Assembly: GCA_963668115.1 (NCBI GenBank)
Contig: OY764147.1
Coordinates: 2,480,001 to 2,544,000, forward strand
From: Plut-88900 sp963668115
Lineage (GTDB): Bacteria > Chloroflexota > Dehalococcoidia > Plut-88900
Length of the DNA: 64,000 nt
Direction of reading: 5' to 3'
The notes below the pieces were generated by a model, which was not told where the DNA came from, ran no database searches, and saw only the letters and a program-made list of their open reading frames with translations. A program made the translations under genes and the position numbers. Shown piece after piece: positions 48,607-54,768 of this stretch. Within the stretch, counting starts at the first letter, position 1. The number at the start of each line of letters is the position of its first letter.

Positions 48607-48815
48607 GCGTTCGCGAACACAAATTCAGTAACACAAGGAGGAACCAGAAACCCCAGGGAAGCCCCGAGACCCCATCCGAGGATGTCACCCCCGAGACAAG
48701 CTTGCCCCCGAGACGTCGGGGGTCGGGAACGCCGTCCCCTCACCACGGGTCCCGTGCCCCCTTCCCTAACCCCCAGGCGATGGTTAGACGCCCTGATCCC
48801 CATCTTCGTCCCGTC
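48607..48815 (+). ncRNA. Element homologous to locus A, possible RNA (locus B)
   Basis: From the predicted start onward the sequence follows locus A: TTCG..AAC, ATTC-GTAAC, GGAGG-ACCA, AAACCC-CAGGGAAGCCC, then CACGGGTCCCGTG, CCCCCTTCCCT and CAGGCGATGG-TTAGACGCCCTG (48774-48795), GTTCCAT. Shared stems are AGGGAAG/CTTCCCT and CACGGG/CCCGTG. Relative to locus A it carries an insertion of about 70 nt made of CCCCCGAGAC...GTCGGGGG palindromes, itself a repeat like the one near 45380. No ORF with a start codon follows the GGAGG. Confidence 0.4.
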
Positions 48816-49071
48816 CTGTTCCATAACATCACTTTTTGTCCCTTTTCCCCTCACCTTGGGAGCCCCCTGGACCGTCGTCTCTATCGACAGCCCAGGCCCT
48901 GCGCCGACCCTGGGCGCCCGGAAAACCGCTCCCGTAGGAACAGGGGCCTTGTCCCACTGGGCGTCTCCCATCGCCGACCCTCCAAAACAGAAAACCCGAA
49001 AACGAACCCCCACAATCGAAGATCCGCCCCCAGGAGGACCGAATAACCCGCCGGGTCGCCGCCCCCCGCCC

Positions 49072-49101
49072 TTGCCCCGCCCTCCCGGATCGCGCTACAA
49101 T
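49072..49101 (+). promoter_or_regulatory. Candidate promoter of the pyr operon
   Basis: TTGCCC (49072-49077), 18-bp spacer, TACAAT (49096-49101); the leader of about 80 nt contains the PyrR-binding loop. Confidence 0.45.
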
Positions 49102-49157
49102 AACGCCGACCCATCAGCGCCCGACAACCCCATAATCGCGGCAACGGACCTTTAATT

Positions 49158-49174
49158 CAGTCCAGAGAGGCTGG
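49158..49174 (+). promoter_or_regulatory. PyrR-binding RNA hairpin in the pyrR leader
   Basis: AGTCCAGAGAGGCT (49159-49172) matches the Bacillus PyrR binding-loop consensus ARUCCNGNGAGGYU at every position, inside a hairpin CAG-t-CC/GG-CTG. It ends about 2 bp before AAGGA, the pyrR ribosome-binding site, so bound PyrR would block translation rather than act through a terminator. Confidence 0.75.
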
Positions 49175-49188
49175 CAAGGAAAACAGCA

Positions 49189-49827
49189 TTGCCGCAGCCG
49201 ATTTCGGCCTACCCCCTTGCCGCCCTCAGGCAGGGGTATTTTTTGCCCGACACCGTCCTCCTCACCCCCGGCGACATCCGCAAAGCCCTAAAAAGGCTCT
49301 CCCACGAGCTAGTCGAAGCTCACCCCGATACCTCGGGCCTTCTCCTGATCGGAATCCTCCGCCGCGGCCTGCCCCTCGCCCGACGCATCGCCCATAACAT
49401 CTCCAACAACGGCCGCGGCCAAATACCCGTCGCCCCCCTCGACACCCGCCCCTACCGCGACGACCTTCCCCAGCCCGCCCTGCCCGTGAACGGCACTGGG
49501 TTGACCATCCCTGGTGGAGTAGCCGGTCGAGACCTGGTGCTGGTAGACGACGTCCTCTTCACGGGCCGCACCGTTCGCGCCGCCCTGGACGCCATAGTCA
49601 AGCTGGGCCGGCCCCGCTCCGTGCAGCTCCTCGTCCTCATAGACAGGGGCCATCGTGAGCTCCCCATCCGCCCCGACTTCGTGGGCAAGAACATCCCCAC
49701 TTCCCTCGACCAGACCGTCAAGGTCCGCGTCGAGGAGCTAGACGGCCGAGACGAAGTGGCGCTTCTCGGGGGCGGTGTGCCTGCAAGAGACCCTGAGCGT
49801 GTGGCGGGAGGTGCGAAGTGGCTATAG
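49189..49827 (+). CDS. pyrR: PyrR, pyrimidine operon regulator / uracil phosphoribosyltransferase
   Basis: This 212-aa PRTase-fold RNA-binding regulator has the PRPP loop LVLVDDVLFTGRTVRAALDA, the N-terminal LTPGDIRKALKRLSHELVE, LLIGILRRGLPLARRIA and a conserved LVLIDRGHRELPIRPDFVGKN. With UMP bound, PyrR grips binding-loop hairpins in pyr mRNAs. The start is TTG, preceded by AAGGA. A perfect PyrR loop lies just upstream, indicating autoregulation. It overlaps pyrB by 10 nt. The tail after DGRDEVAL (about 20 aa) is longer than usual. Confidence 0.93.
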   Translation: MPQPISAYPLAALRQGYFLPDTVLLTPGDIRKALKRLSHELVEAHPDTSGLLLIGILRRGLPLARRIAHNISNNGRGQIPVAPLDTRPYRDDLPQPALPVNGTGLTIPGGVAGRDLVLVDDVLFTGRTVRAALDAIVKLGRPRSVQLLVLIDRGHRELPIRPDFVGKNIPTSLDQTVKVRVEELDGRDEVALLGGGVPARDPERVAGGAKWL

Positions 49828-51242
49828 AGCTCCAGGGTCGGGACCTCATCACCGTCGACGACATCTCCAACGACGAGGTCGAGGCCGTCTTCTCCCTCGC
49901 CGACCGCATGCACGCCGACATCCGCGGCCAGTCCAATCTCTGCAAGGGCATGGTCATGGCCAGCCTCTTCTACGAACCCAGCACCCGCACCCGCCTCTCC
50001 TTCGAAACGGCCATGCACCGACTTGGAGGGAACGTCGTCACCGCCGTTGACATCAACACCACCTCCATAGCCAAGGGCGAAACCCTCGCCGACACCGCCC
50101 GCGTCATCAGCAGCTACGTCGACATCATCGTCGTCCGGCATCCTTGGGAAGGCGCGGCCCGGGCCCTGGCTGACTACGCTACTGTCCCCGTCATCAATGC
50201 GGGTGACGGCAGCCACGAGCACCCCACCCAGTCCCTCTGCGACCTCTACACCCTCAAACGTGAAAAGGGAGATATCCGCGACCTGACCGTCGTCCTTTGC
50301 GGCGACCTGAAGAATGCCCGCACCGTACACTCCCTCACCTACGCCCTGGCCGGGTTTGGCGCCAACATAATGTTCATGCCCAGCAAGGGTCTTGAGCTCC
50401 CCGACTACGTGAAGGACCGGCTAAACCGTGAATACATGGGTATCGTCACCGAGGGCAAGGGCAGCCCCTCCGCATCCTTCAGGGAGATGGATGCCATATA
50501 CCTGACCCAGTCCCAGCTCCCCCTCCCGGACCCCAATGCCAAGATGGACCTCGCCGCCCGGTTCAGTATCAAGACCCCAACCGTCAAGGCTAATTGGGAC
50601 GTCGTCTACGCCAGCAGGATGCAGAAAGAGCGCCAAATCGACGCCCGGGACCCTTCCACCGACGACACCCTCCGAGTTGACAGAGAGTTCATGCGGCGTC
50701 CCAGCTTCAGGGACGCCCTCATCATGCACCCGCTCCCCCGCGTGGACGAGATTGACTACGCTCTTGATAAAGATGAGCGGAGCATCTACTTCAAGCAGGC
50801 CGCGTATGGGGTGCCCGTACGGATGGCTCTCCTCGCGTCCCTCCTGGGCGTTTCAACCCCTGAGGCCTCCGCCCACCACGGCAGTTTCGCCTACCCCATG
50901 AACTACCCGCCTTACAAGTCCGAGGAAGGCATCAGGTGCCCAAACCCGACCTGCGTGTCCAACAAGGAGAGCACCTACATCATCCCCGAATTCGCCCGGG
51001 TGGACGAAAGGCCCGCCGTCCTTCGCTGCCGCTACTGCCAGCGGGACACTACCGCGGAGGCCGCCGGTAGCCGCAGGACCAGAGTCTTCCACAGGGCCGG
51101 GTTCCACCCCTCCCGACGCCTCCGAACGGGCAACCTTGTCTACTTCGAGTCCTTCGAGCAGGCATCCAATCTCGGGTACCGGCCCGGTTACCGGGTCCCC
51201 GGTCAAGAAACGGAGAACGAGCAACAAAGTGACCCAGACTAA
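49818..51242 (+). CDS. pyrB: Aspartate carbamoyltransferase fused to PyrI-type zinc domain and a degenerate Ada-like module
   Basis: This 474-aa protein makes carbamoyl-aspartate. Residues about 1-350 are the catalytic chain (carbamoyl-phosphate loop FYEPSTRTRLSFE, DGSHEHPTQSLCDLYT, MHPLPRVDEID). About 370-410 reads IRCPNPTCVSNKEST...LRCRYC, a C-x4-C...C-x2-C zinc site like the C-terminal domain of the regulatory chain PyrI, without its nucleotide-binding domain. A tail (VFHRAGFHPSRRLRTGNLVYF, ASNLGYRPGYR) resembles Ada-type zinc modules but has lost the Cys. GTG start overlaps pyrR. Confidence 0.88.
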   Translation: MAIELQGRDLITVDDISNDEVEAVFSLADRMHADIRGQSNLCKGMVMASLFYEPSTRTRLSFETAMHRLGGNVVTAVDINTTSIAKGETLADTARVISSYVDIIVVRHPWEGAARALADYATVPVINAGDGSHEHPTQSLCDLYTLKREKGDIRDLTVVLCGDLKNARTVHSLTYALAGFGANIMFMPSKGLELPDYVKDRLNREYMGIVTEGKGSPSASFREMDAIYLTQSQLPLPDPNAKMDLAARFSIKTPTVKANWDVVYASRMQKERQIDARDPSTDDTLRVDREFMRRPSFRDALIMHPLPRVDEIDYALDKDERSIYFKQAAYGVPVRMALLASLLGVSTPEASAHHGSFAYPMNYPPYKSEEGIRCPNPTCVSNKESTYIIPEFARVDERPAVLRCRYCQRDTTAEAAGSRRTRVFHRAGFHPSRRLRTGNLVYFESFEQASNLGYRPGYRVPGQETENEQQSDPD

Positions 51243-52347
51243 TTCGTCCCATAAGCCCAATGGCCCTGCCTGGCTTGTCCTGGAAGACGGAAGCTCCTTC
51301 GAAGGCGTATCTTTCGGCGCCGATAGCGAAGGTTACGGAGAGGTCGTATTCAACACCAGCATGACCGGCTACCAGGAAATCCTGACCGACCCCTCCTACG
51401 CCGGCCAGATAGTAATGCTCACCTACCCCCTCATCGGCAACTACGGCATCAACCCCGAGACCATGGAGTCGAAGAAGATTCAGGTCAGTGGCCTCGTCGT
51501 TCGCGAGGACTGCGCCCTCCCGAGCCACTGGAACAGCGAGGCCACCGTTGCCGAGTTCCTCGCCTCCCAAGGCATCTCCGGCATCGCTGGCGTCGACACC
51601 CGCGCCGTCACCCGCCGCCTCCGCTCCCAAGGCGTGATGATGGGCATGATCACCAGAGATGACCCCCGAGCCGCTCTGCAAAGGCTGGAGAGCCTCCCAA
51701 AGTACGACTCCGTGGACTACGTCTCCGAGGTCTCCACCCCGTCCCCCTACACCTGGGAGCCCACCAATAACTCCGACTCCCCATCCCATGAGATTGTAGC
51801 CCTCGACTACGGCCTGAAATACAACATCCTACGCATCCTGAACGGGCTCGGGTGCCGGGTCACGGTCATCCCCGCCGCCACCGACGCAGAGGACATCCTC
51901 CAGATGGACCCCGACGGCCTCCTCCTCTCTCCCGGCCCCGGCGACCCCGCCCTCCTCGGCAAGGTCTCCGATACTGTTCGTGCCCTTGTCGGCGTGAAGC
52001 CCATGATGGGTATATGCCTGGGGCACCAGATGATAGGAAAGGCCTTCGGCGGCAGCACCTTCAAGCTGAAGTTCGGGCATCGGGGAGCGAACCACCCTGT
52101 GCAGGACCTCGTGACGGGTCGGGTGCATATCACCGCCCAGAACCACGGATACGCCCTCGCCCCCGACTTCCCCTCATCCTCCGTCGAGGTCAGCCACATC
52201 AACCTCAACGACGACACGGTCGAAGGCCTCGCCCACCGTGAATACCCTATCGTCTCCATCCAGTACCACTCCGAGGCCTCACCCGGCCCCCTGGACAACG
52301 TCTACCTCTTCGAACGCTTCCTGGACATGGTCGGTGACCAGAAATAG
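51229..52347 (+). CDS. carA: Carbamoyl-phosphate synthase small (glutaminase) subunit
   Basis: This 372-aa subunit supplies ammonia from glutamine to CarB. The N-terminal domain has LEDGSSFEGVSFG, VFNTSMTGYQEILTDPSYAGQIV and GIAGVDTRAVTRRLR; the class-I glutaminase domain has SPGPGDPA, the nucleophile Cys in MGICLGHQMIG, and the His-Glu pair in QYHSEASPGP. The GTG at 51229, overlapping pyrB by 14 nt, is the preferred start; the open frame extends 31 codons further upstream inside pyrB. Confidence 0.93.
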   Translation: MTQTNSSHKPNGPAWLVLEDGSSFEGVSFGADSEGYGEVVFNTSMTGYQEILTDPSYAGQIVMLTYPLIGNYGINPETMESKKIQVSGLVVREDCALPSHWNSEATVAEFLASQGISGIAGVDTRAVTRRLRSQGVMMGMITRDDPRAALQRLESLPKYDSVDYVSEVSTPSPYTWEPTNNSDSPSHEIVALDYGLKYNILRILNGLGCRVTVIPAATDAEDILQMDPDGLLLSPGPGDPALLGKVSDTVRALVGVKPMMGICLGHQMIGKAFGGSTFKLKFGHRGANHPVQDLVTGRVHITAQNHGYALAPDFPSSSVEVSHINLNDDTVEGLAHREYPIVSIQYHSEASPGPLDNVYLFERFLDMVGDQK

Positions 52348-52371
52348 AAAATGCACCAAAATGTGATGTGA

Positions 52372-52388
52372 TATAATGATGCATTATT
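52372..52388 (+). promoter_or_regulatory. vapBC promoter with overlapping operator-like dyad
   Basis: Extended -10 TGATATAAT (TATAAT at 52372-52377) overlapped by AATGATGCATTATT (52375-52388), a 12-of-14 palindrome around ATGCAT that would suit VapB autoregulation. Confidence 0.5.
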
Positions 52389-52416
52389 TTGACGCCCATA
52401 AGAGGTGCTATGAACC

Positions 52417-52656
52417 ATGAGGACAACCCTGAACATAGACAGCGAACTTCTTGAAGACGTCCTTGAAGCTACCGGGGAGAGGACAAAAAGCAAGGCTGTG
52501 AACGCCGTTCTCAAGGAATACATCCGCCGGAAACGCATAAAAGAGTGGATAGACTCCTGGGGCAAGATCATCGTCGATGACTTTAGTGAAGAGGCTGAAC
52601 TCGCAGAAAGGGAAAGGGAGGCGTTCCTCAATTCCTTGGGGGATAGGTCGGCTTGA
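52417..52656 (+). CDS. vapB: VapB-type antitoxin
   Basis: This 79-aa protein starts MRTTLNIDSELLEDVLEATGERTKSKAVNAVLKEYIRRKR, the classic VapB ribbon-helix-helix-like domain, and ends with an acidic toxin-binding tail (DDFSEEAELAERERE). It binds and neutralises VapC and represses its own promoter. Its stop overlaps the vapC start (TTGA). The module sits between carA and carB. Confidence 0.9.
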   Translation: MRTTLNIDSELLEDVLEATGERTKSKAVNAVLKEYIRRKRIKEWIDSWGKIIVDDFSEEAELAEREREAFLNSLGDRSA

Positions 52657-53045
52657 CAGTCCTGGTGGACTCCTCCGTATTCATCGAAGCTCAGAAGTTG
52701 CCCAATTCCGACGCTTCGGAGGAACTTCGCAAACTAATTGCCTCCGGGGAGGCTGCAGTTACCGGTCCGGTTGTCATCGAGTACGTCAGAGGCGCCCGTT
52801 CGCCTCAACAAATCGAGTTTCTAACTCAAAGTGTCCTGTCCATTCACTATCTGGACATTGACCGACCAGCTTGGGTAATCGCCGCTAAGGTCAGTAATCG
52901 TCTTATACGGTCCGGTAACAGAATTTCTGTCCCAGACGCTGCAATCGCCGCCACCGCCATCCGACACAACGTCCCCCTCTACACCCTCGACAAAGGCTTC
53001 AACCGAATCCCCGAACTCAAGCTATACCAACCGTCCTTGACCTGA
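52653..53045 (+). CDS. vapC: VapC PIN-domain ribonuclease toxin
   Basis: This 130-aa PIN nuclease has the acidic residues in LVDSSVFIE, VIEYVRGA, SVPDAAIAATA and TLDKGFNRI. It starts with TTG overlapping the vapB stop. VapC toxins cleave tRNA or rRNA. The pair may be a stabilisation module inserted within the pyr cluster, displacing carB from carA. Confidence 0.9.
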   Translation: MTVLVDSSVFIEAQKLPNSDASEELRKLIASGEAAVTGPVVIEYVRGARSPQQIEFLTQSVLSIHYLDIDRPAWVIAAKVSNRLIRSGNRISVPDAAIAATAIRHNVPLYTLDKGFNRIPELKLYQPSLT

Positions 53046-53089
53046 ACTTAACCACCTGTAATGTACAAAACAAAAGGTTAATACCAACG

Positions 53090-53806
53090 ATGACCGACCT
53101 CTCCCAAATCACAACCATATCGTTCGACGTAGACGGAACCCTCTGGGACTTCGAAACTTTCACCCGACAAGCCCTCCATGAAACCCTTGCCGAACTCTCT
53201 AACCACGACCCCCGAGCCGCGGCAAGTCTCACCGTGGACATGATGATCGACATCCGCGACCGGACCCACGCCGACATGTGGGGCACGGTCAACGACCTCG
53301 ATGCCATCCGTGAGGAGTCCATGCGCCGGGCCCTCCGCGAGGTCAGCCGGCCCAACGATGCCCTCGGTACCCACCTGACGCGGTACTACTTCCATCGCCG
53401 CAACGAGGCCCGCACCCTCTTCCCCGACGTCCGCCCTGCCCTCAAACAACTTTCCCCTCACTACAAGCTCGGGCTCCTGTCCAACGGCAACAGCCGGGCC
53501 AAGGTCCTCGGCATCGAAGACCTCGTCTCCTTCGAGGTCTTCTCCCAGGACCACGACGCCATGGACAAACCCGACCCCCGCATCTTCCAGATCACCATTC
53601 GTGAGGCCGGCTGTGAGCCCCACCAGCTTCTTCACGTCGGCGATTCCCTTGACAATGATGCTTGGGGCGCATTCAACGCCGGGGCCGTTCCCGCTTGGCT
53701 TGACCGTGGCGGTTCTGGCCTAGAGTCCCTCCCCTTTGCCATGATCGGTTCCCTGTCCGAACTTCCCATGATGCTCCTGGCGGAGCACGCTATGGAGCGC
53801 CGTTAG
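53090..53806 (+). CDS. HAD-superfamily hydrolase
   Basis: This 238-aa phosphatase-like enzyme has motif I ISFDVDGTLWDFE (nucleophile Asp), motif II LGLLSNGNSR, motif III Lys in MDKPDPRIFQ and motif IV VGDSLDNDAWGAFNAG. The helical cap between I and II is of the subfamily-IA type used on small phosphates such as nucleotides. It lies immediately upstream of the carB 5'-copy (1 bp between its stop and that ATG), so HAD and carB were probably adjacent before the GIY-YIG cassettes arrived. Confidence 0.88.
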   Translation: MTDLSQITTISFDVDGTLWDFETFTRQALHETLAELSNHDPRAAASLTVDMMIDIRDRTHADMWGTVNDLDAIREESMRRALREVSRPNDALGTHLTRYYFHRRNEARTLFPDVRPALKQLSPHYKLGLLSNGNSRAKVLGIEDLVSFEVFSQDHDAMDKPDPRIFQITIREAGCEPHQLLHVGDSLDNDAWGAFNAGAVPAWLDRGGSGLESLPFAMIGSLSELPMMLLAEHAMERR

Positions 53807-53807
53807 A

Positions 53808-53861
53808 ATGTCCGACAAACCCTCCAAAGTCCTCATAATAGGCCGCGGCTTCATCTCATAA
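53808..53861 (+). pseudogene. Truncated carB 5' end, copy 1 (17 codons)
   Basis: ATG TCC GAC... encodes MSDKPSKVLIIGRGFIS and stops. It matches carB codons 4-16 (KPSKVLVIGSGPI) but with R and F in the Gly-rich loop. After codon 16 the sequence CATCTCATA lacks one G present in carB (CATCGTCATA), which creates TCA TAA. The stop overlaps TAAGGAG, the ribosome-binding site of the following GIY-YIG gene, so this stub could drive its translation. Confidence 0.8.
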
Positions 53862-53873
53862 GGAGTTAGGAAG

Positions 53874-54272
53874 ATGAATATGCAAGAGCACATTGAAGAA
53901 GGGCGCAGTATGGTGGAGAGACTCTTGGCCTCTCCGCAAATTCCCTTCAAAGACCCGAAAACTGCTGACATGGGTGACATACCTGACAAGCCCGGCATAT
54001 ATCTATTCTCTAGTCAGACAACAGAAGAGCCCCTTTATGTGGGTGTTGGTCGGAGCGAGAGGGGAGGAATTGAGCGTCGCATGAAAGACCATTGGAGTGG
54101 GTCTTCTTCCTTTATAAAGCGTATAAAGAGGCTTCAGGATATCGCCAACTCCAAAGAATGGCTAGAGGATAACGTGTCAATAAGTTGGCTTACAGAAGAC
54201 AAACTTGGGATGTGCTTAATGCACGCCGAGCACTTCGCAATTGGTGCCCTCCGCCCGGAACACAACCAATAA
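53874..54272 (+). CDS. Stand-alone GIY-YIG nuclease-domain protein, cassette 1
   Basis: This 132-aa single-domain protein has GIY at 41-43 (KPGIYLFSS), YVG at 55-57 (PLYVGVGRS), basic residues R60, R68 and R69 (GGIERRMKDH) and the metal-binding Glu E119 in HAEHFAIGALRPEHN, equivalent to the LE..LI....P.YN motif of UvrC and homing enzymes. The catalytic set therefore looks intact. An N-terminal helix (EEGRSMVERLLASPQIPF) is shared with cassette 2. AAGGAG and AGGAAG precede the ATG. The gene is AT-richer than the flanking pyr genes. Known GIY-YIG proteins include homing and restriction nucleases. Confidence 0.82.
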   Translation: MNMQEHIEEGRSMVERLLASPQIPFKDPKTADMGDIPDKPGIYLFSSQTTEEPLYVGVGRSERGGIERRMKDHWSGSSSFIKRIKRLQDIANSKEWLEDNVSISWLTEDKLGMCLMHAEHFAIGALRPEHNQ

Positions 54273-54300
54273 ACGATCCTTCACAGAAAGCGACCATCTA

Positions 54301-54354
54301 ATGCCCAACAAACCCTCCAAAGTCCTCGTTATTGGCTCCGGCCCCATCTCATAA
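54301..54354 (+). pseudogene. Truncated carB 5' end, copy 2 (17 codons)
   Basis: Encodes MPNKPSKVLVIGSGPIS and stops at TAA. Amino acids 4-16 are identical to intact carB while several third codon positions differ. The same single-base deletion as in copy 1 (CATCTCATA) ends the frame. Confidence 0.82.
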
Positions 54355-54368
54355 TGAGAGTCAGGAAG

Positions 54369-54740
54369 ATGAATATACAAACAAACGTTGATGAAGGTCT
54401 CAGGATGGTGGAGCAGCTCTTGGCCTCTCCTCAAATTCCCTTCAAAGGCCTGAACTTTGCTCACGTACCTGATGAGCCCGGCGTATATCTATTCTCTGAT
54501 CACGTAACGGGAGAGTCCCTTTATGTTGGTCAGAGCACGAGAATTAGGGGTCGCATAAAAAAGTATTGGGAAGGGTCTTCCTCCTTTAGAACGGGGGGGC
54601 TTCAAGATGTCACCGACTCCAAAGAATGGCTAAAGAACAACGTGTCAATAAGATGGCTTACTCAGAATGAACTTAGTATGACGATTACGGTGGCTCAACA
54701 CTTTGCCATTGGTGCCCTCCGCCCGAAATACAACCGATAA
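54369..54740 (+). CDS. Stand-alone GIY-YIG-fold protein, cassette 2 (catalytic Glu lost)
   Basis: This 123-aa paralogue of cassette 1 keeps GVY (EPGVYLFSD) and YVG (SLYVGQSTRIRGRI) with its basic residues. The metal-binding Glu position is Gln110 (VAQHFAIGALRPKYN; codon CAA). It should therefore bind but not cut DNA, unless another residue substitutes. The ATG at 54369 follows CAGGAAG; an in-frame ATG 15 bp earlier overlaps the stub stop region and was not used. Together with cassette 1 it separates the HAD gene from carB. Confidence 0.78.
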   Translation: MNIQTNVDEGLRMVEQLLASPQIPFKGLNFAHVPDEPGVYLFSDHVTGESLYVGQSTRIRGRIKKYWEGSSSFRTGGLQDVTDSKEWLKNNVSIRWLTQNELSMTITVAQHFAIGALRPKYNR

Positions 54741-54768
54741 ACGATCCTTCACAGAAAGCGACCACCTA

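Larger units (their letters stand above)
48577..49188. other. 612-bp non-coding region before pyrR
   Basis: It holds the locus B element with its promoter (48573-48815), then about 260 bp of C-rich sequence without a gene, then a TTGCCC-18-TACAAT promoter (49072-49101) and the PyrR-binding hairpin (49158-49174). Confidence 0.65.
53808..54768 (+). mobile_element. Tandem GIY-YIG cassettes inserted at the carB 5' end
   Basis: Two units, 53808-54300 (493 bp) and 54301-54768 (468 bp), each consist of a carB 5' stub of 17 codons, a GIY-YIG gene, and (at the ends of both) the same spacer ACGATCCTTCACAGAAAGCG followed by ACCA[T/C]CTA. Intact carB follows at 54769. The arrangement fits insertion of a GIY-YIG element into carB after codon 16, with the element supplying a new carB 5' end, followed by a second round or tandem duplication. 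Interpretation is inference; the repeat structure is seen directly. Confidence 0.65.

Noticed and set aside
48682..49155. Open + frame of 157 codons before pyrR
   Set aside because: Proline/arginine-rich low-complexity translation with no ribosome-binding site; it runs through the locus B element and the pyr promoter.
54703..54768. carB start 22 codons further upstream
   Set aside because: Those codons lie in the duplicated spacer and the end of the GIY-YIG cassette; MPPKPSKV aligns with the two stubs.
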